Shown here one piece after another: positions 9,001-17,514 of a DNA stretch of 64,000 nucleotides. The stretch is from contig SWJS01000001.1 of assembly GCA_007556525.1 (NCBI GenBank), forward strand, positions 152,249 to 216,248, in the 5' to 3' direction. Within the stretch, counting starts at the first letter, position 1. Each line of letters opens with the position of its first letter. Under the pieces are notes generated by a model. That model was not told where the DNA came from and made no database searches. It saw nothing but the letters and a program-made list of their open reading frames with translations. The translations under genes and the position numbers were made by a program. Origin of the DNA: Lysobacteraceae bacterium CU05-9 (lineage in GTDB: Bacteria; Pseudomonadota; Gammaproteobacteria; Xanthomonadales; Xanthomonadaceae).

Positions 9001-10319
9001 GCGACGTTGTCCGATTCCTCATCCGCCGCTTTGGAAAGCAGCAATTTATCGACGCGAGGTCCATCGAGATCGACGACTTCAAGCTGCCACTTGCCCCAGT
9101 TGAAGATCTCACCAACATGTGGAATGCGGCCGAGGTTTGCAATGACAAAACCTGCAACCGTCACGAAGTCATGGTCGTCTTCGCCAGGCAACAATCCGCT
9201 GCCAACGAGTTCCTTGAACTCTTCGATCGGAAGCGTTCCTTCCAGCAAGTACGACCCATCATGGCGCACTGTGATTTGCGGATCGTGATCTTCGTCTTCC
9301 ACATGCTCGAGCTTGCCGACGATCGCGCCTAGGATATCGTTGATCGTCACCCAGCCTGCGACATCACCATATTCGTCCACGACCAACGCCGCGGACTGCT
9401 GCTCTTCGCGAAAAATCTCCAGCAACTTCACGACACTCGTGGATTCGGAAACAAACAACGGTTCGCGCAATTTCGAGAACAACGCTTCCGTCGAACCTGA
9501 TTGAATGTTGGGAATGCGCGGCAGCATTTTGGTCTCGAGCACGCCGAGCACATCCGCATCATTGCCGTCACGGTAAACCGGGAATCGCGAGTAGGGCGTG
9601 TCTTGCATCGCGGCGATGTTCTCTTCGAACGACGCGTCTGCATCCAGCCAGATGATCCGGTTGCGCGGCACCATCACCGAATCCGTCATGCGATCGCCGA
9701 GACTCATCACGCGATTCATCATCTTGCGCTCATCCGCATCGATGACGCCTTGCTCATGGCTTTCCGTCACGAGCAGTCGGATTTCCTCTTCACTGATCGC
9801 CTGCGACTGATCGTCCTTGATTCCAATGAGACGCAAAAACGCACGGTTAATCGCACCCAACGCCAACACAACAGGCTTCGCGGCAGTTGCAAGTCCTTGC
9901 AGCGGGATGGCAACGCTCGATGCAATTTTCTCAGGGTTCGTCAGCGCCAAGCGCTTCGGAATCAACTCGCCGAAAATCACCTGCGCCGCCGTAATCGTTC
10001 CCACTGCAGCCGCGAATCCAATCGGCCGCGTGTAATTCGTGGCATCCGGCCAGAACTGCGAGAGGTGATCCGTAATGAACTTCCCGAATGCTTCACCGCC
10101 AAACAAGCCGGTCAAAATCCCAATCAACGTAATGCCGACTTGCACGGTTGAGAGAAGGTTGTCCGGATTATCGGAAAGGTGGAGCGCAACCTTTGCGCCG
10201 CGGCTCGTCTCCGCCATCTGTTTCAGGCGCAACTTACGCGAAGTCATGAGCGCCATTTCGGACATGGCAAAAAAGCCATTCAGCAAAATCAGCGCGGCAA
10301 CAATGAAAAGCTCTAACAT
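8997..10319 (-). CDS. CorC/HlyC-type CNNM-CBS membrane protein (UPF0053)
   Basis: The product is 440 residues from the ATG at 10319 (MLELFIVAALILLNGFF). It has an N-terminal DUF21/CNNM membrane domain with about four helices, a CBS pair in the middle (beginning VMVPRNRIIWLDAD and SRFPVYRDG) and a CorC_HlyC domain at the C terminus (GSYLLEGTLPIEEF). Proteins with this layout act in magnesium or cobalt export or as membrane regulators; older annotations call them hemolysins. The reading frame extends upstream, but the shorter start fits the family. The gene is divergent from the alkyltransferase-like gene 31 bases away. Confidence 0.9.
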   Translation of the reverse strand: MLELFIVAALILLNGFFAMSEMALMTSRKLRLKQMAETSRGAKVALHLSDNPDNLLSTVQVGITLIGILTGLFGGEAFGKFITDHLSQFWPDATNYTRPIGFAAAVGTITAAQVIFGELIPKRLALTNPEKIASSVAIPLQGLATAAKPVVLALGAINRAFLRLIGIKDDQSQAISEEEIRLLVTESHEQGVIDADERKMMNRVMSLGDRMTDSVMVPRNRIIWLDADASFEENIAAMQDTPYSRFPVYRDGNDADVLGVLETKMLPRIPNIQSGSTEALFSKLREPLFVSESTSVVKLLEIFREEQQSAALVVDEYGDVAGWVTINDILGAIVGKLEHVEDEDHDPQITVRHDGSYLLEGTLPIEEFKELVGSGLLPGEDDHDFVTVAGFVIANLGRIPHVGEIFNWGKWQLEVVDLDGPRVDKLLLSKAADEESDNVA

Positions 10320-10350
10320 AGATCGGAATCTTAACAGTTTGGCTGAATGC

Positions 10351-10683
10351 ATGGCGTCAACCGCGAAAATTGATCCAGCGCCCGTTTGGTCCGCCATTCA
10401 GGCAATCCCCAAGGGCGAAGTCGCCAGCTACGGGCAGGTTGCGGTGCGGGCAGGGCATCCGGGGAGGGCGCGGTGGGTGGCGCAGCTTTTGGCAAGGCAA
10501 TTGGGGCCGAAAGGACTGCCATGGCATCGGGTCGTGCGATCCGACGGACGGATTGCTTTCCCGACAGACAGCGCGGAGTTCCTGGAGCAGGCGAAGCGTT
10601 TGCGCGCGGACGGTGTCTTGATCGTCAACGGCCGTGTCACCATATCCAAACGATCAATTCTCGACGAAGCCATTTGGGGCTGA
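10351..10683 (+). CDS. Alkyltransferase-like DNA-damage protein (ATL)
   Basis: This 110-residue protein is a DNA-binding domain of the MGMT/Ogt family without the N-terminal domain. The helix-turn-helix ASYGQVA is at residues 26-32 and the active-site loop reads LPWHRVV, with Trp58 where the alkyl-accepting Cys of methyltransferases would be (PCHRV). Known ATL proteins bind O6-alkylguanine and hand lesions to nucleotide excision repair rather than repairing them directly. The start chosen is the ATG at 10351 (MASTAKIDPAP); a TTG lies 12 bases upstream. The rhomboid gene follows after 7 bases. Confidence 0.9.
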   Translation: MASTAKIDPAPVWSAIQAIPKGEVASYGQVAVRAGHPGRARWVAQLLARQLGPKGLPWHRVVRSDGRIAFPTDSAEFLEQAKRLRADGVLIVNGRVTISKRSILDEAIWG

Positions 10684-10690
10684 AAATTTG

Positions 10691-11329
10691 ATGGACCTTT
10701 TTCGCAATATGCCGCCCGTCACGCGGGCACTCTTCCTCGCCAATGTGGCGATTTTCCTGGCGATGTCGATTCTGGGTGAGCGCTTCTTCGTTCCATTTGC
10801 GCTGTATCCGCTGGACATCAATCACGTTCTCCATGGGTTTCCTCCGTTCGAGCCATGGCAGCTCATCACTTACGCATTCATGCACGGTGGCTTCGGTCAC
10901 ATCGCGTTGAACATGCTCGCGCTCGTGATGTTCGGCTCCTCACTGGAGTCGTATTGGGGTAGCCGCCGTTTCGCGATCTTCTATTTCGTTTGCGCCACGG
11001 GTGCTGCGTTGCTGCAAACTGCTGCCAGTGAATGGGCTATCCAAAATCAAGGTCCTGACGCCGCAGCTGCCGTGGTCGGTGCGTCAGGGGCGATTTTTGG
11101 GCTATTGGTTGGCTACGGCATGCACTTCCCAACGCGTCGTGTGATGCTGCTGTTCCCACCAATTCCGATGAAAGCGCGTACGCTCGTGATTGCGATCGGT
11201 GTCGCCGAAACCGTGTTCGGCTTGATGGGCTGGTTGCCGGGCATCGCGCACTTCGCTCACTTGGGTGGGTTCATTGCGGGCTTCCTGATGTGCAAGTTTT
11301 GGTTGCGGCCGAATCCGTATGTGTCTTGA
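10691..11329 (+). CDS. Rhomboid-family intramembrane serine protease
   Basis: The 212-residue product has six predicted membrane segments and the rhomboid signatures. HGGFGHIALNM lies in helix 2 (65-75), the nucleophile motif GASG at 130-133 has Ser132, and the catalytic His190 is in FAHLGGFIAGF. The dyad is therefore complete. Rhomboids cut helices of membrane proteins within the inner membrane; no substrate can be inferred here. The ATG at 10691 is preferred because the peptide upstream of it comes from the overlapping ATL reading region. It is likely co-transcribed with the ATL gene. Confidence 0.93.
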   Translation: MDLFRNMPPVTRALFLANVAIFLAMSILGERFFVPFALYPLDINHVLHGFPPFEPWQLITYAFMHGGFGHIALNMLALVMFGSSLESYWGSRRFAIFYFVCATGAALLQTAASEWAIQNQGPDAAAAVVGASGAIFGLLVGYGMHFPTRRVMLLFPPIPMKARTLVIAIGVAETVFGLMGWLPGIAHFAHLGGFIAGFLMCKFWLRPNPYVS

Positions 11330-11334
11330 AACTT

Positions 11335-11462
11335 GAAACCTGAAAGGGGAGATGGGAAATGAGAGAATGGAGTGGCTACCGTTAGCCTTGAGCCTATCGC
11401 CCAGGGATCGAAAATTTCAGGTTTCAGAAAGTTGAACTGCTGTCCATGGACGAATGTTCAAC
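11335..11462. repeat. Nested inverted repeats between rhomboid and M13 genes
   Basis: The 200-base gap between the two convergent genes holds a perfect 11-bp inverted repeat, GAAACCTGAAA (11335-11345) and TTTCAGGTTTC (11415-11425). It also holds a 7-bp repeat GTTGAAC (11431-11437) / GTTCAAC (11456-11462) with the 10-base palindrome GTCCATGGAC (11442-11451) inside. None has a T-tract, so they are not standard terminators. No reading frame of note is present. Confidence 0.7.
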
Positions 11463-11480
11463 TTTTTTCAAGGGGCCAAA

Positions 11481-11513
11481 AAAACGCCGCGATGTTTAAA
11501 GTCGCGGCGTTTT
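11481..11513 (-). terminator. Intrinsic terminator of the M13 peptidase genes
   Basis: AAAACGCCGCG (11481-11491) and CGCGGCGTTTT (11503-11513) form a perfect 11-bp stem with an 11-base loop. On the minus strand the stem is followed by a run of T's (AAAAAAA on the plus strand at 11478-11484). It lies just downstream of the M13 stop codon and would end the minus-strand M13 transcript. Confidence 0.88.
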
Positions 11514-11529
11514 CGATCTCAGGAAGACC

Positions 11530-13605
11530 TTACGGCCAGATGTCAACCCGCGTTGCTGCCGGCGCAACCATCGGTGCCGAAGCGGGGCAGGAGAATGCAG
11601 TCGCGAATTCAGGTGCATTCATCAGCGGCACGTTTGTGCGCCATTCGCCAGGAGCATAGGCACTCTCACGCGAGTCGATCAACGCGACCGTTGGTGACAT
11701 GTTCTGAGCCCACAAAGCTGCCCACGCACGGAAAAAGTCCTGGTGCTGTGCGGCCGCTTGATTCGGATACGCCTTGTTGAATGCAGCCAATGCGAGTTCG
11801 ACACCTGTCTGGTCAGCCATGGCCACGTTGATCACGTGTGCAGGATCGACGCGCGCAGCTGGATTCGCGGAGTAAACGCGGTTGTTGTACTGCGCAGCGA
11901 CGGCGCGGCCCAATGCGTCGTAACGAGCGCTATCCTCCGGTGACCACCAATTATTGATGCGACGATTTTGATCAAGCATGCGGCCGTCGAGATCGAAGCC
12001 GCGCGACAGCTCATGACCAACCATTGCAGCGTACGAGCCATACAGCGTACCGGCCGTACCACTTGTTGAGTAGATTGGCGACTGCAGCGCAGCGGCGGTG
12101 ACGATCAGGCGATTCTGCTCCGGCTCATAAGCAACGACTGGATTCTGAGGCAAAACATCCCAACGGCGATCCGAGTTGCCCTTACCAATGCGCTTCATTT
12201 CCTGTGCATGCTGCCACGTTGAAGCAATCAGAATGTTGCCGCCGAACGAACCACGGCCCATTGGTTGAATGGAGTAGTCGAGATCGCGGCGAGGGTAGCC
12301 AACTTCGATCCCGATCTTCGAGGCCTTCGCCAGTGCAACCGTCTTCGCGTTCGCGCTCATCTGCGTGTTGCGAGTGATCGAATCAATCAGTGCAGAGCGG
12401 ACGGAGGCTGCAATATTTTCGGCGTTGCGCTTCGTTTCCGCAGAGAGATAACGGCTCGCATACTCACGGCCAAGCATCGAGCCCGCTGCGGAGTTAATCG
12501 CGGCGAGCGTTTGTTCCGCACGCGTGCCTTGGTTCGCACGGCCTTGCAAAATGCGACCGCGGAAATCAAAGTTCGCATCACGCCATGGCTTCGACAAGTA
12601 CGGGCTCATCGAGTCTGCGATGCGCCAACGCAAATAGGCACGCCACTGTTCGACGGTCCGCGATGGAATCAACGCATTTAACTGCTTGAAGAAAGCATCA
12701 TCCGAGATGGAAACGATGTCGTCCTTCACGCCTTGTGCCTTGAGGAAGTCTTCCAACTGCAAATTCGGATAGACGCGGTTTAGCCCCTTCGTTTTCACGG
12801 CGGCATATTGCGTTTGCAAAACGTCCAGCGCATCACTTGTCTTTGACACGGTCGCCAGCTGCTTCTCAATTTCGAGGACCGCTGCAGTTTCCTCGGCAAC
12901 CTTGTTCTGTGGTGTGCCGGATAGCAACAACATCTTGCCGACGTAATCGCGATAGCCCTTCATCAGCTGCGCAATTTCAGGCGAGTTGTTCGAATAGATC
13001 GCCGCATCAGGCAGTCCAATGCCACCTTGCGTGAAGTAGCCGATGTTTCGGTTCAAATCCTGCAGATCCAAATCCGCAGCGAAGTTGAACAAAACCGGCA
13101 AGCCAACCTGATGCAACGCGGCTGCCGATGCCGCAACGTCCTTCGTGGACTTCATCGCATTCACACGTGACAAAAGACCCGCGATCGGATTTGCCCCATC
13201 GGCTTCAATGCTGGCTTGGTCGAGACCGGACGCCCAGAAGTCGCCCAAAGCCTTCTGCACAGGTCCTTGGGGTGACGTCATGAACGCATTCAACAAGTTT
13301 GCCTGTTGCGCTTCAGCATTGCGTTTGAGCAAGCTCAGCGACGAGAACGACGCGACGCCGCTGCCGAGTGGATTTGCCTTGAACCAATCCTGGTTCGCAT
13401 ATTGATAAAAATTCGTGCACGCATCGAGTTTGACGACAGGCGGAGCCACTGGCTTCTTCGCCGGAGCGGGAGCCTTCTTCGCAGGTGCTTTCTTGGCAGG
13501 TGCAGCCTTCTTGGGTGGAGCGGCGGATGCGTCAGCAACGAATCCGATTGAATAGGTCGAAACCAATGACAAGGCGAGGGCCAAACCAAGAGGGCGAAGC
13601 GTCAT
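11530..13605 (-). CDS. M13-family peptidase homologue with a disrupted zinc site
   Basis: The 691-residue product is a full-length relative of neprilysin/PepO endopeptidases. It has a signal peptide (about 1-29), a Lys/Ala/Pro-rich linker (30-57), the helical PF05649 domain starting at DACTNFYQYAN and the C-terminal peptidase domain. The zinc motif HExxH reads HELSR (531-535), so the second His ligand is Arg535. The family's ENxAD motif reads INVAM (592-596), replacing the Glu ligand by Ile and the Asp by Met. The C-terminal SCPASAPM region is kept. It is therefore probably catalytically dead. It lies 106 bases downstream of an intact paralogue. SD GGAG precedes the ATG. Confidence 0.93.
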   Translation of the reverse strand: MTLRPLGLALALSLVSTYSIGFVADASAAPPKKAAPAKKAPAKKAPAPAKKPVAPPVVKLDACTNFYQYANQDWFKANPLGSGVASFSSLSLLKRNAEAQQANLLNAFMTSPQGPVQKALGDFWASGLDQASIEADGANPIAGLLSRVNAMKSTKDVAASAAALHQVGLPVLFNFAADLDLQDLNRNIGYFTQGGIGLPDAAIYSNNSPEIAQLMKGYRDYVGKMLLLSGTPQNKVAEETAAVLEIEKQLATVSKTSDALDVLQTQYAAVKTKGLNRVYPNLQLEDFLKAQGVKDDIVSISDDAFFKQLNALIPSRTVEQWRAYLRWRIADSMSPYLSKPWRDANFDFRGRILQGRANQGTRAEQTLAAINSAAGSMLGREYASRYLSAETKRNAENIAASVRSALIDSITRNTQMSANAKTVALAKASKIGIEVGYPRRDLDYSIQPMGRGSFGGNILIASTWQHAQEMKRIGKGNSDRRWDVLPQNPVVAYEPEQNRLIVTAAALQSPIYSTSGTAGTLYGSYAAMVGHELSRGFDLDGRMLDQNRRINNWWSPEDSARYDALGRAVAAQYNNRVYSANPAARVDPAHVINVAMADQTGVELALAAFNKAYPNQAAAQHQDFFRAWAALWAQNMSPTVALIDSRESAYAPGEWRTNVPLMNAPEFATAFSCPASAPMVAPAATRVDIWP

Positions 13606-13711
13606 GCGTGAACTCCAAACAATGATTCGAAAATCATAGCAGACCCCACAAAAAACCGCTCACACAGTCACCTGCATGAGCCGTTCGTTAACGACGGACG
13701 AAGCCGTCAGA

Positions 13712-15805
13712 TCACCAGATTACGACCTTCTTGTCGTCGCCAATGACCATCTTCTGTCCCGCCTTGCACTGGAATGCCGCAGCGAATGCTGGCATGTTTG
13801 CAGGTGCGCCGATTGCGCGGTACTGCGCCGGTGCGTGCGAATCCGTCGACAGGCGAACCTTCGCTTCGTCGTCCTTCATGCTACGACGCCACACGGTTGC
13901 CCAGTTGAGGAAGAAGCGTTGATCGTTGGTCAAGCCACCGGTCATCGGATCAGGCTTGCCTGCCGTTGCTGCCTTCATTGCGTCGTATGCAGTCGCCAAG
14001 CCACCGAGGTCAGCGATGTTTTCGCCGAGGGTCAGTTTGCCGTTGACGTTTTCGCCGAGAACGGTGTACTCATTGAATTGCGTAACTAACTTGCCGGTGC
14101 GCTCCGAGAACTTCTTCGCGTCGTCCGGAGTCCACCAGTTTTCGAACTTGCCGGTTGAATCGAAACGTGAACCTTGATCGTCGTAACCGTGCGTCATTTC
14201 GTGACCGATCACAGCGCCGATGCCACCGTAGTTGGTTGCGTCGTCTGCATTCGGATCAAAGAATGGCGGTTGCAAAATCGCAGCAGGGAACACGATTTCG
14301 TTCATCAGCGGGTTGTAGTAAGCATTGACCATTTGTGGTGGCATGCCCCATTCGGTGCGATCAACCTTTTGGCCAATTTTGCCGAGGTTCCACTTGTAGT
14401 TGAATTCCTGCAGCGCTTGCAGGTTGTCGTAGTAGCTATCGCGGCCGGTGTTCAAACCTTCCCACGAACGCCACTTGTCCGGATAGCCGATCTTCGGCGT
14501 AAACGAAGCCCACTTCTCGAGTGCCTTCTTCTTCGTATCCGGGCTCATCCAATCGAGATTTTCGATACGGGCCTTCAACGCCGTGCTCAGATTCTTGACC
14601 AGCGTTTCCATGCGGGCCTTCGCTTCAGGCGAGAACGAAGTTTGCACGTACAGCTGACCCATCGCTTCACCGGCGCCACCTTGGATCGTTGACAAAACGC
14701 GCTTCGAGCGTTCCTTCATTTGCTCCTGGCCACGCAGCGTCTTGTTGTAGAAGTTGAAGTTCTCCTGCGCGAATGCATCGCTCAAGTAAGGTGCAGCGGC
14801 ATCAGCCTTGTGGAACTTCAAGTACGATTGCCACGTTGCCGCCGGAACGTCCGCCAACATCTTGCTGACTTCCTGATGGAACTTCGGCATGGCCAACGAG
14901 AACGTTGCCGGTGCCGCGACACCTTGTGACTTGAAGAATTCCGTCCAGCTGAAGTTCGGCGTCAACTTATCGGCATCCGCCAACGACACTGCGTTGTAAT
15001 ACAACTCGGTATCACGCGAGAGTTGCTCGGACGAGAAGGATGCGGCAGCGAGGCGCTTTTCGAATGCGACAACATCTGCGGCTTGCTTCGCAGCGTCGGC
15101 TTCAGGCACACCGATCAACTTCAGGATGTTGGCAACGTGTGCTTGATACGCATCCAACTTGTCCTTGCGGTTTGCGGCGGTGTAATACGTCGTGTCTGGA
15201 AGGCCGAGACCACCTTGTGACGCGTAGGCCATGTTCATGGTTGGATTTTTGAAATCCGCTTCCGCGCCGAAACCGAACAGATTGTTGTCACCCTTCGCAG
15301 CACTCTTGCGAATGTAGTCAGCGATTTGTTCCTTCGTTGTCAAAGCGGAGATCGCATCGAGATCAGCCTTGATTGGGGTGTAGCCGGCCGCGTTGATTTT
15401 GGCTTCGTCCATACCGGTCGCATAAAGATCACCGACCAATTTGCCGATGCCCTTCGCGCCCTTGTCGGCAGAGGCCTGCTCAGCGAGTTGCTTCTGGATT
15501 TGCTGCGAACGCTCGTCGAGCATTTCAAAAGCGCCCCACGTCGTGCGGTCCGCCGGGATCGTGTTCGCTGCGAGGAACTTGGAGTTTGCGTAACCCGCGA
15601 AGTCGTCACATGCATTGATGTTCTTGTCGAGGTCGTCGACCTTGAACGAGTTCATAGGAGGCAACTTCGATTGATCGATCTTGTACTTGCCGGTGCTGGC
15701 GGATCCGCCTTCGCCCGACGCCGCCGTGTTCGAATTGGAACCGGTGCAACCAGCCAATGCTGCGGTAATGGCCAGCGCGAGGACCAGAGTCTTGGGATTG
15801 CGCAT
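13712..15805 (-). CDS. M13-family metalloendopeptidase, lipoprotein
   Basis: This 697-residue protein is a PepO/neprilysin-like zinc endopeptidase. The N terminus is a lipoprotein signal with lipobox LAGC (Cys20), followed by a Ser/Gly/Thr-rich linker and the PF05649 domain. The catalytic motif HEMTH is at 535-539 and ENIAD with the third zinc ligand at 595-599. NAYYNPLMNEIVFPA and the C-terminal CKAGQKMVIGDD are also intact, so it should be active in the periplasm or at the outer membrane. The ATG at 15805 has GGAG six bases upstream; an in-frame ATG at 15817 is the alternative. Its likely co-transcribed downstream neighbour is the inactive paralogue. Confidence 0.95.
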   Translation of the reverse strand: MRNPKTLVLALAITAALAGCTGSNSNTAASGEGGSASTGKYKIDQSKLPPMNSFKVDDLDKNINACDDFAGYANSKFLAANTIPADRTTWGAFEMLDERSQQIQKQLAEQASADKGAKGIGKLVGDLYATGMDEAKINAAGYTPIKADLDAISALTTKEQIADYIRKSAAKGDNNLFGFGAEADFKNPTMNMAYASQGGLGLPDTTYYTAANRKDKLDAYQAHVANILKLIGVPEADAAKQAADVVAFEKRLAAASFSSEQLSRDTELYYNAVSLADADKLTPNFSWTEFFKSQGVAAPATFSLAMPKFHQEVSKMLADVPAATWQSYLKFHKADAAAPYLSDAFAQENFNFYNKTLRGQEQMKERSKRVLSTIQGGAGEAMGQLYVQTSFSPEAKARMETLVKNLSTALKARIENLDWMSPDTKKKALEKWASFTPKIGYPDKWRSWEGLNTGRDSYYDNLQALQEFNYKWNLGKIGQKVDRTEWGMPPQMVNAYYNPLMNEIVFPAAILQPPFFDPNADDATNYGGIGAVIGHEMTHGYDDQGSRFDSTGKFENWWTPDDAKKFSERTGKLVTQFNEYTVLGENVNGKLTLGENIADLGGLATAYDAMKAATAGKPDPMTGGLTNDQRFFLNWATVWRRSMKDDEAKVRLSTDSHAPAQYRAIGAPANMPAFAAAFQCKAGQKMVIGDDKKVVIW

Positions 15806-15927
15806 TTGAAACTCCATTGAAGTCACCCAGAAATTGGGTCGGAATCCCCCAGTATAAAACTCGGCGACAGATTCGCCTGTAACGGAAGTCATGTTTGCGC
15901 CATTCAGTTTCGTCACGGCGCGTTCCC

Positions 15928-15933
15928 TACAAT
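15928..15933 (+). promoter_or_regulatory. Candidate -10 element for the beta-CASP gene
   Basis: TACAAT lies 28 bases before the ATG at 15962 in the 156-base divergent gap between the M13 lipoprotein gene and the beta-CASP gene. No convincing -35 box is visible. On the opposite strand TATACT occurs in the same gap and could serve the M13 genes. Confidence 0.35.
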
Positions 15934-15961
15934 GGATGGATTCGCTCAATTAGGACAAAAC

Positions 15962-17341
15962 ATGCGCATTCAATTCAGCGGCGGGGCTGGCGGTGACGTC
16001 ACCGGTTCTTTGCACATCGTCGAGGCGGCGGGGCACCGTATCCTGCTCGACTGCGGGATGATCCAGGGAACACCCGAAGCTGAGTTGCGCAACATGGAGC
16101 CGTTTGATTTTGATCCGACCGCCATCGACGTGTTGATCGTTTCGCATGCGCACATCGATCACATCGGCCGTGTTCCGTTGTTGGCGAAGCGTGGGTTCCG
16201 TGGACGGATCTTGACGCAAAAAGCCACCGCCGATCTCATGCCCATCATGTTGCTCGACGCTGCCGGTATTCAAGAAAGTGATGCGGAACGCGCGAACCGC
16301 AAGCGCGGCGATTCGGAAGCCGAAGTCATTGCGCTGTACACGCGGGAAGATGTGAAAGATGTTTTGCCGATGATTGAACCGTGTCCGTACAACGAAGTGA
16401 TTCGTGTTGCCGACGGTGTCGAGATGGTGCTGCATGATGCGGGGCATATTCTCGGCGCGGCATCGGTTGAATTGCGTGCGGACGGGAAAACACTGGTTTT
16501 CTCGGGTGATATTGGTCCGAAGAACACGCCGATCCTGCGTGATCCTGCTGCATTAAAGAAAGCAGATTTGGTTTTGCTTGAATCGACTTACGGTGATCGC
16601 TTGCACAAGGATCGCAACATGACGATGTCGGAGTTCGGTGAAATTTTGCATAAGGCCGCAGCTGATAACGCGAAAGTGTTGATTCCTGCATTTGCAGTCG
16701 GACGCTCGCAAGAACTTCTTTACGCGTTGGCGATGCATTACAACGAGTGGGGCGTTGACCGCTTCAAGATTTTCCTCGACTCACCGATGGCGCAGAAAGT
16801 CGTTGAGGTCTACGAGAAAAACAAAGACTTATTCGATGAGGAGGCGAAGAAGGTTTGGTCGCAACGCCCAACGCCGTTTAGCATGCCGAACTTGACGCTG
16901 AGCGAAACAGCGGACGAATCCAAGGCGATCAACAATGTCGAAGGTGCGGCGATCATCATCGCGGGCAGTGGCATGGCGAATGCGGGACGGATTTTGCATC
17001 ACCTCAAGTTCCATCTCGGCGATCCCAGAACTCACGTCTGCATCGTCGGCTATCAAGGCTACGGAACGCTCGGTCGTCGACTCGTCGACAAAGCCGAGTT
17101 TGTACGCATCCACGGCGAGAACATCGAAGTCCGCGCGCAGGTGCATACCCTAGGAGGTTTGTCGGCACACGCTGATCAAAAAGGATTGACGGAGTGGTAC
17201 GAGTCGTTTGATCCGAAGCCGCCGGTGGTTTTGGTGCATGGTGAAGACAAAGCACGCGATGCGTTCGCAGCGCATTTGAATTCGCTCTTCGGTGCAGATG
17301 TCGAATTGGCGCAACCGCATGATGTGCGGGAAGTCTCATAA
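15962..17341 (+). CDS. Metallo-beta-lactamase / beta-CASP nuclease-like protein
   Basis: The 459-residue product has the MBL-fold metal motif SHAHIDHIG at 61-69, a beta-CASP insertion with PAFAVGRSQELLY and GSGMANAGRILHHL, and a C-terminal RMMBL segment with GGLSAHADQKGL. This is the layout of RNA-processing nucleases related to the CPSF-73/YSH1 group; bacterial members are usually annotated as MBL-fold RNA-specific exonucleases. The start at 15962 has AGGA seven bases upstream and begins MRIQFSGGAGGDVTGS like relatives. An in-frame ATG 30 bases upstream is less likely. It is followed by the DEAD-box helicase, so both neighbours act on RNA. Confidence 0.9.
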   Translation: MRIQFSGGAGGDVTGSLHIVEAAGHRILLDCGMIQGTPEAELRNMEPFDFDPTAIDVLIVSHAHIDHIGRVPLLAKRGFRGRILTQKATADLMPIMLLDAAGIQESDAERANRKRGDSEAEVIALYTREDVKDVLPMIEPCPYNEVIRVADGVEMVLHDAGHILGAASVELRADGKTLVFSGDIGPKNTPILRDPAALKKADLVLLESTYGDRLHKDRNMTMSEFGEILHKAAADNAKVLIPAFAVGRSQELLYALAMHYNEWGVDRFKIFLDSPMAQKVVEVYEKNKDLFDEEAKKVWSQRPTPFSMPNLTLSETADESKAINNVEGAAIIIAGSGMANAGRILHHLKFHLGDPRTHVCIVGYQGYGTLGRRLVDKAEFVRIHGENIEVRAQVHTLGGLSAHADQKGLTEWYESFDPKPPVVLVHGEDKARDAFAAHLNSLFGADVELAQPHDVREVS

Positions 17342-17514
17342 AACCTGCTATAATTTCGCACAACTGCGCTGAGCCAACATTCGTTGGTCCCGTTTTGCCC
17401 ATCGCGGCAACTTGATTCATCCCGATTCAGCGCCCCCCGAGCCACAGTTAAGTTCGGACTCGATCGCCGCGGCGTTCGGGGTCGTGCGGCTCAAGCTGCA
17501 ATTTGGAGTTTCAA
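17342..17514 (+). promoter_or_regulatory. Promoter and structured leader of the DEAD-box helicase gene
   Basis: An extended -10 (TGC then TATAAT, 17346-17354) begins this 173-base gap, implying a leader of about 150 nt. CCCCGA (17435-17440) can pair with TCGGGG (17476-17481). The overlapping GAGCCAC (17439-17445) can pair instead with GTGcGGCTC (17484-17492), so the two stems exclude each other. The palindrome GCCGCGGC lies between. The ribosome site GGAG is at 17505-17508. Alternative folding could control translation, but this is inferred from base pairing by eye. Confidence 0.45.
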
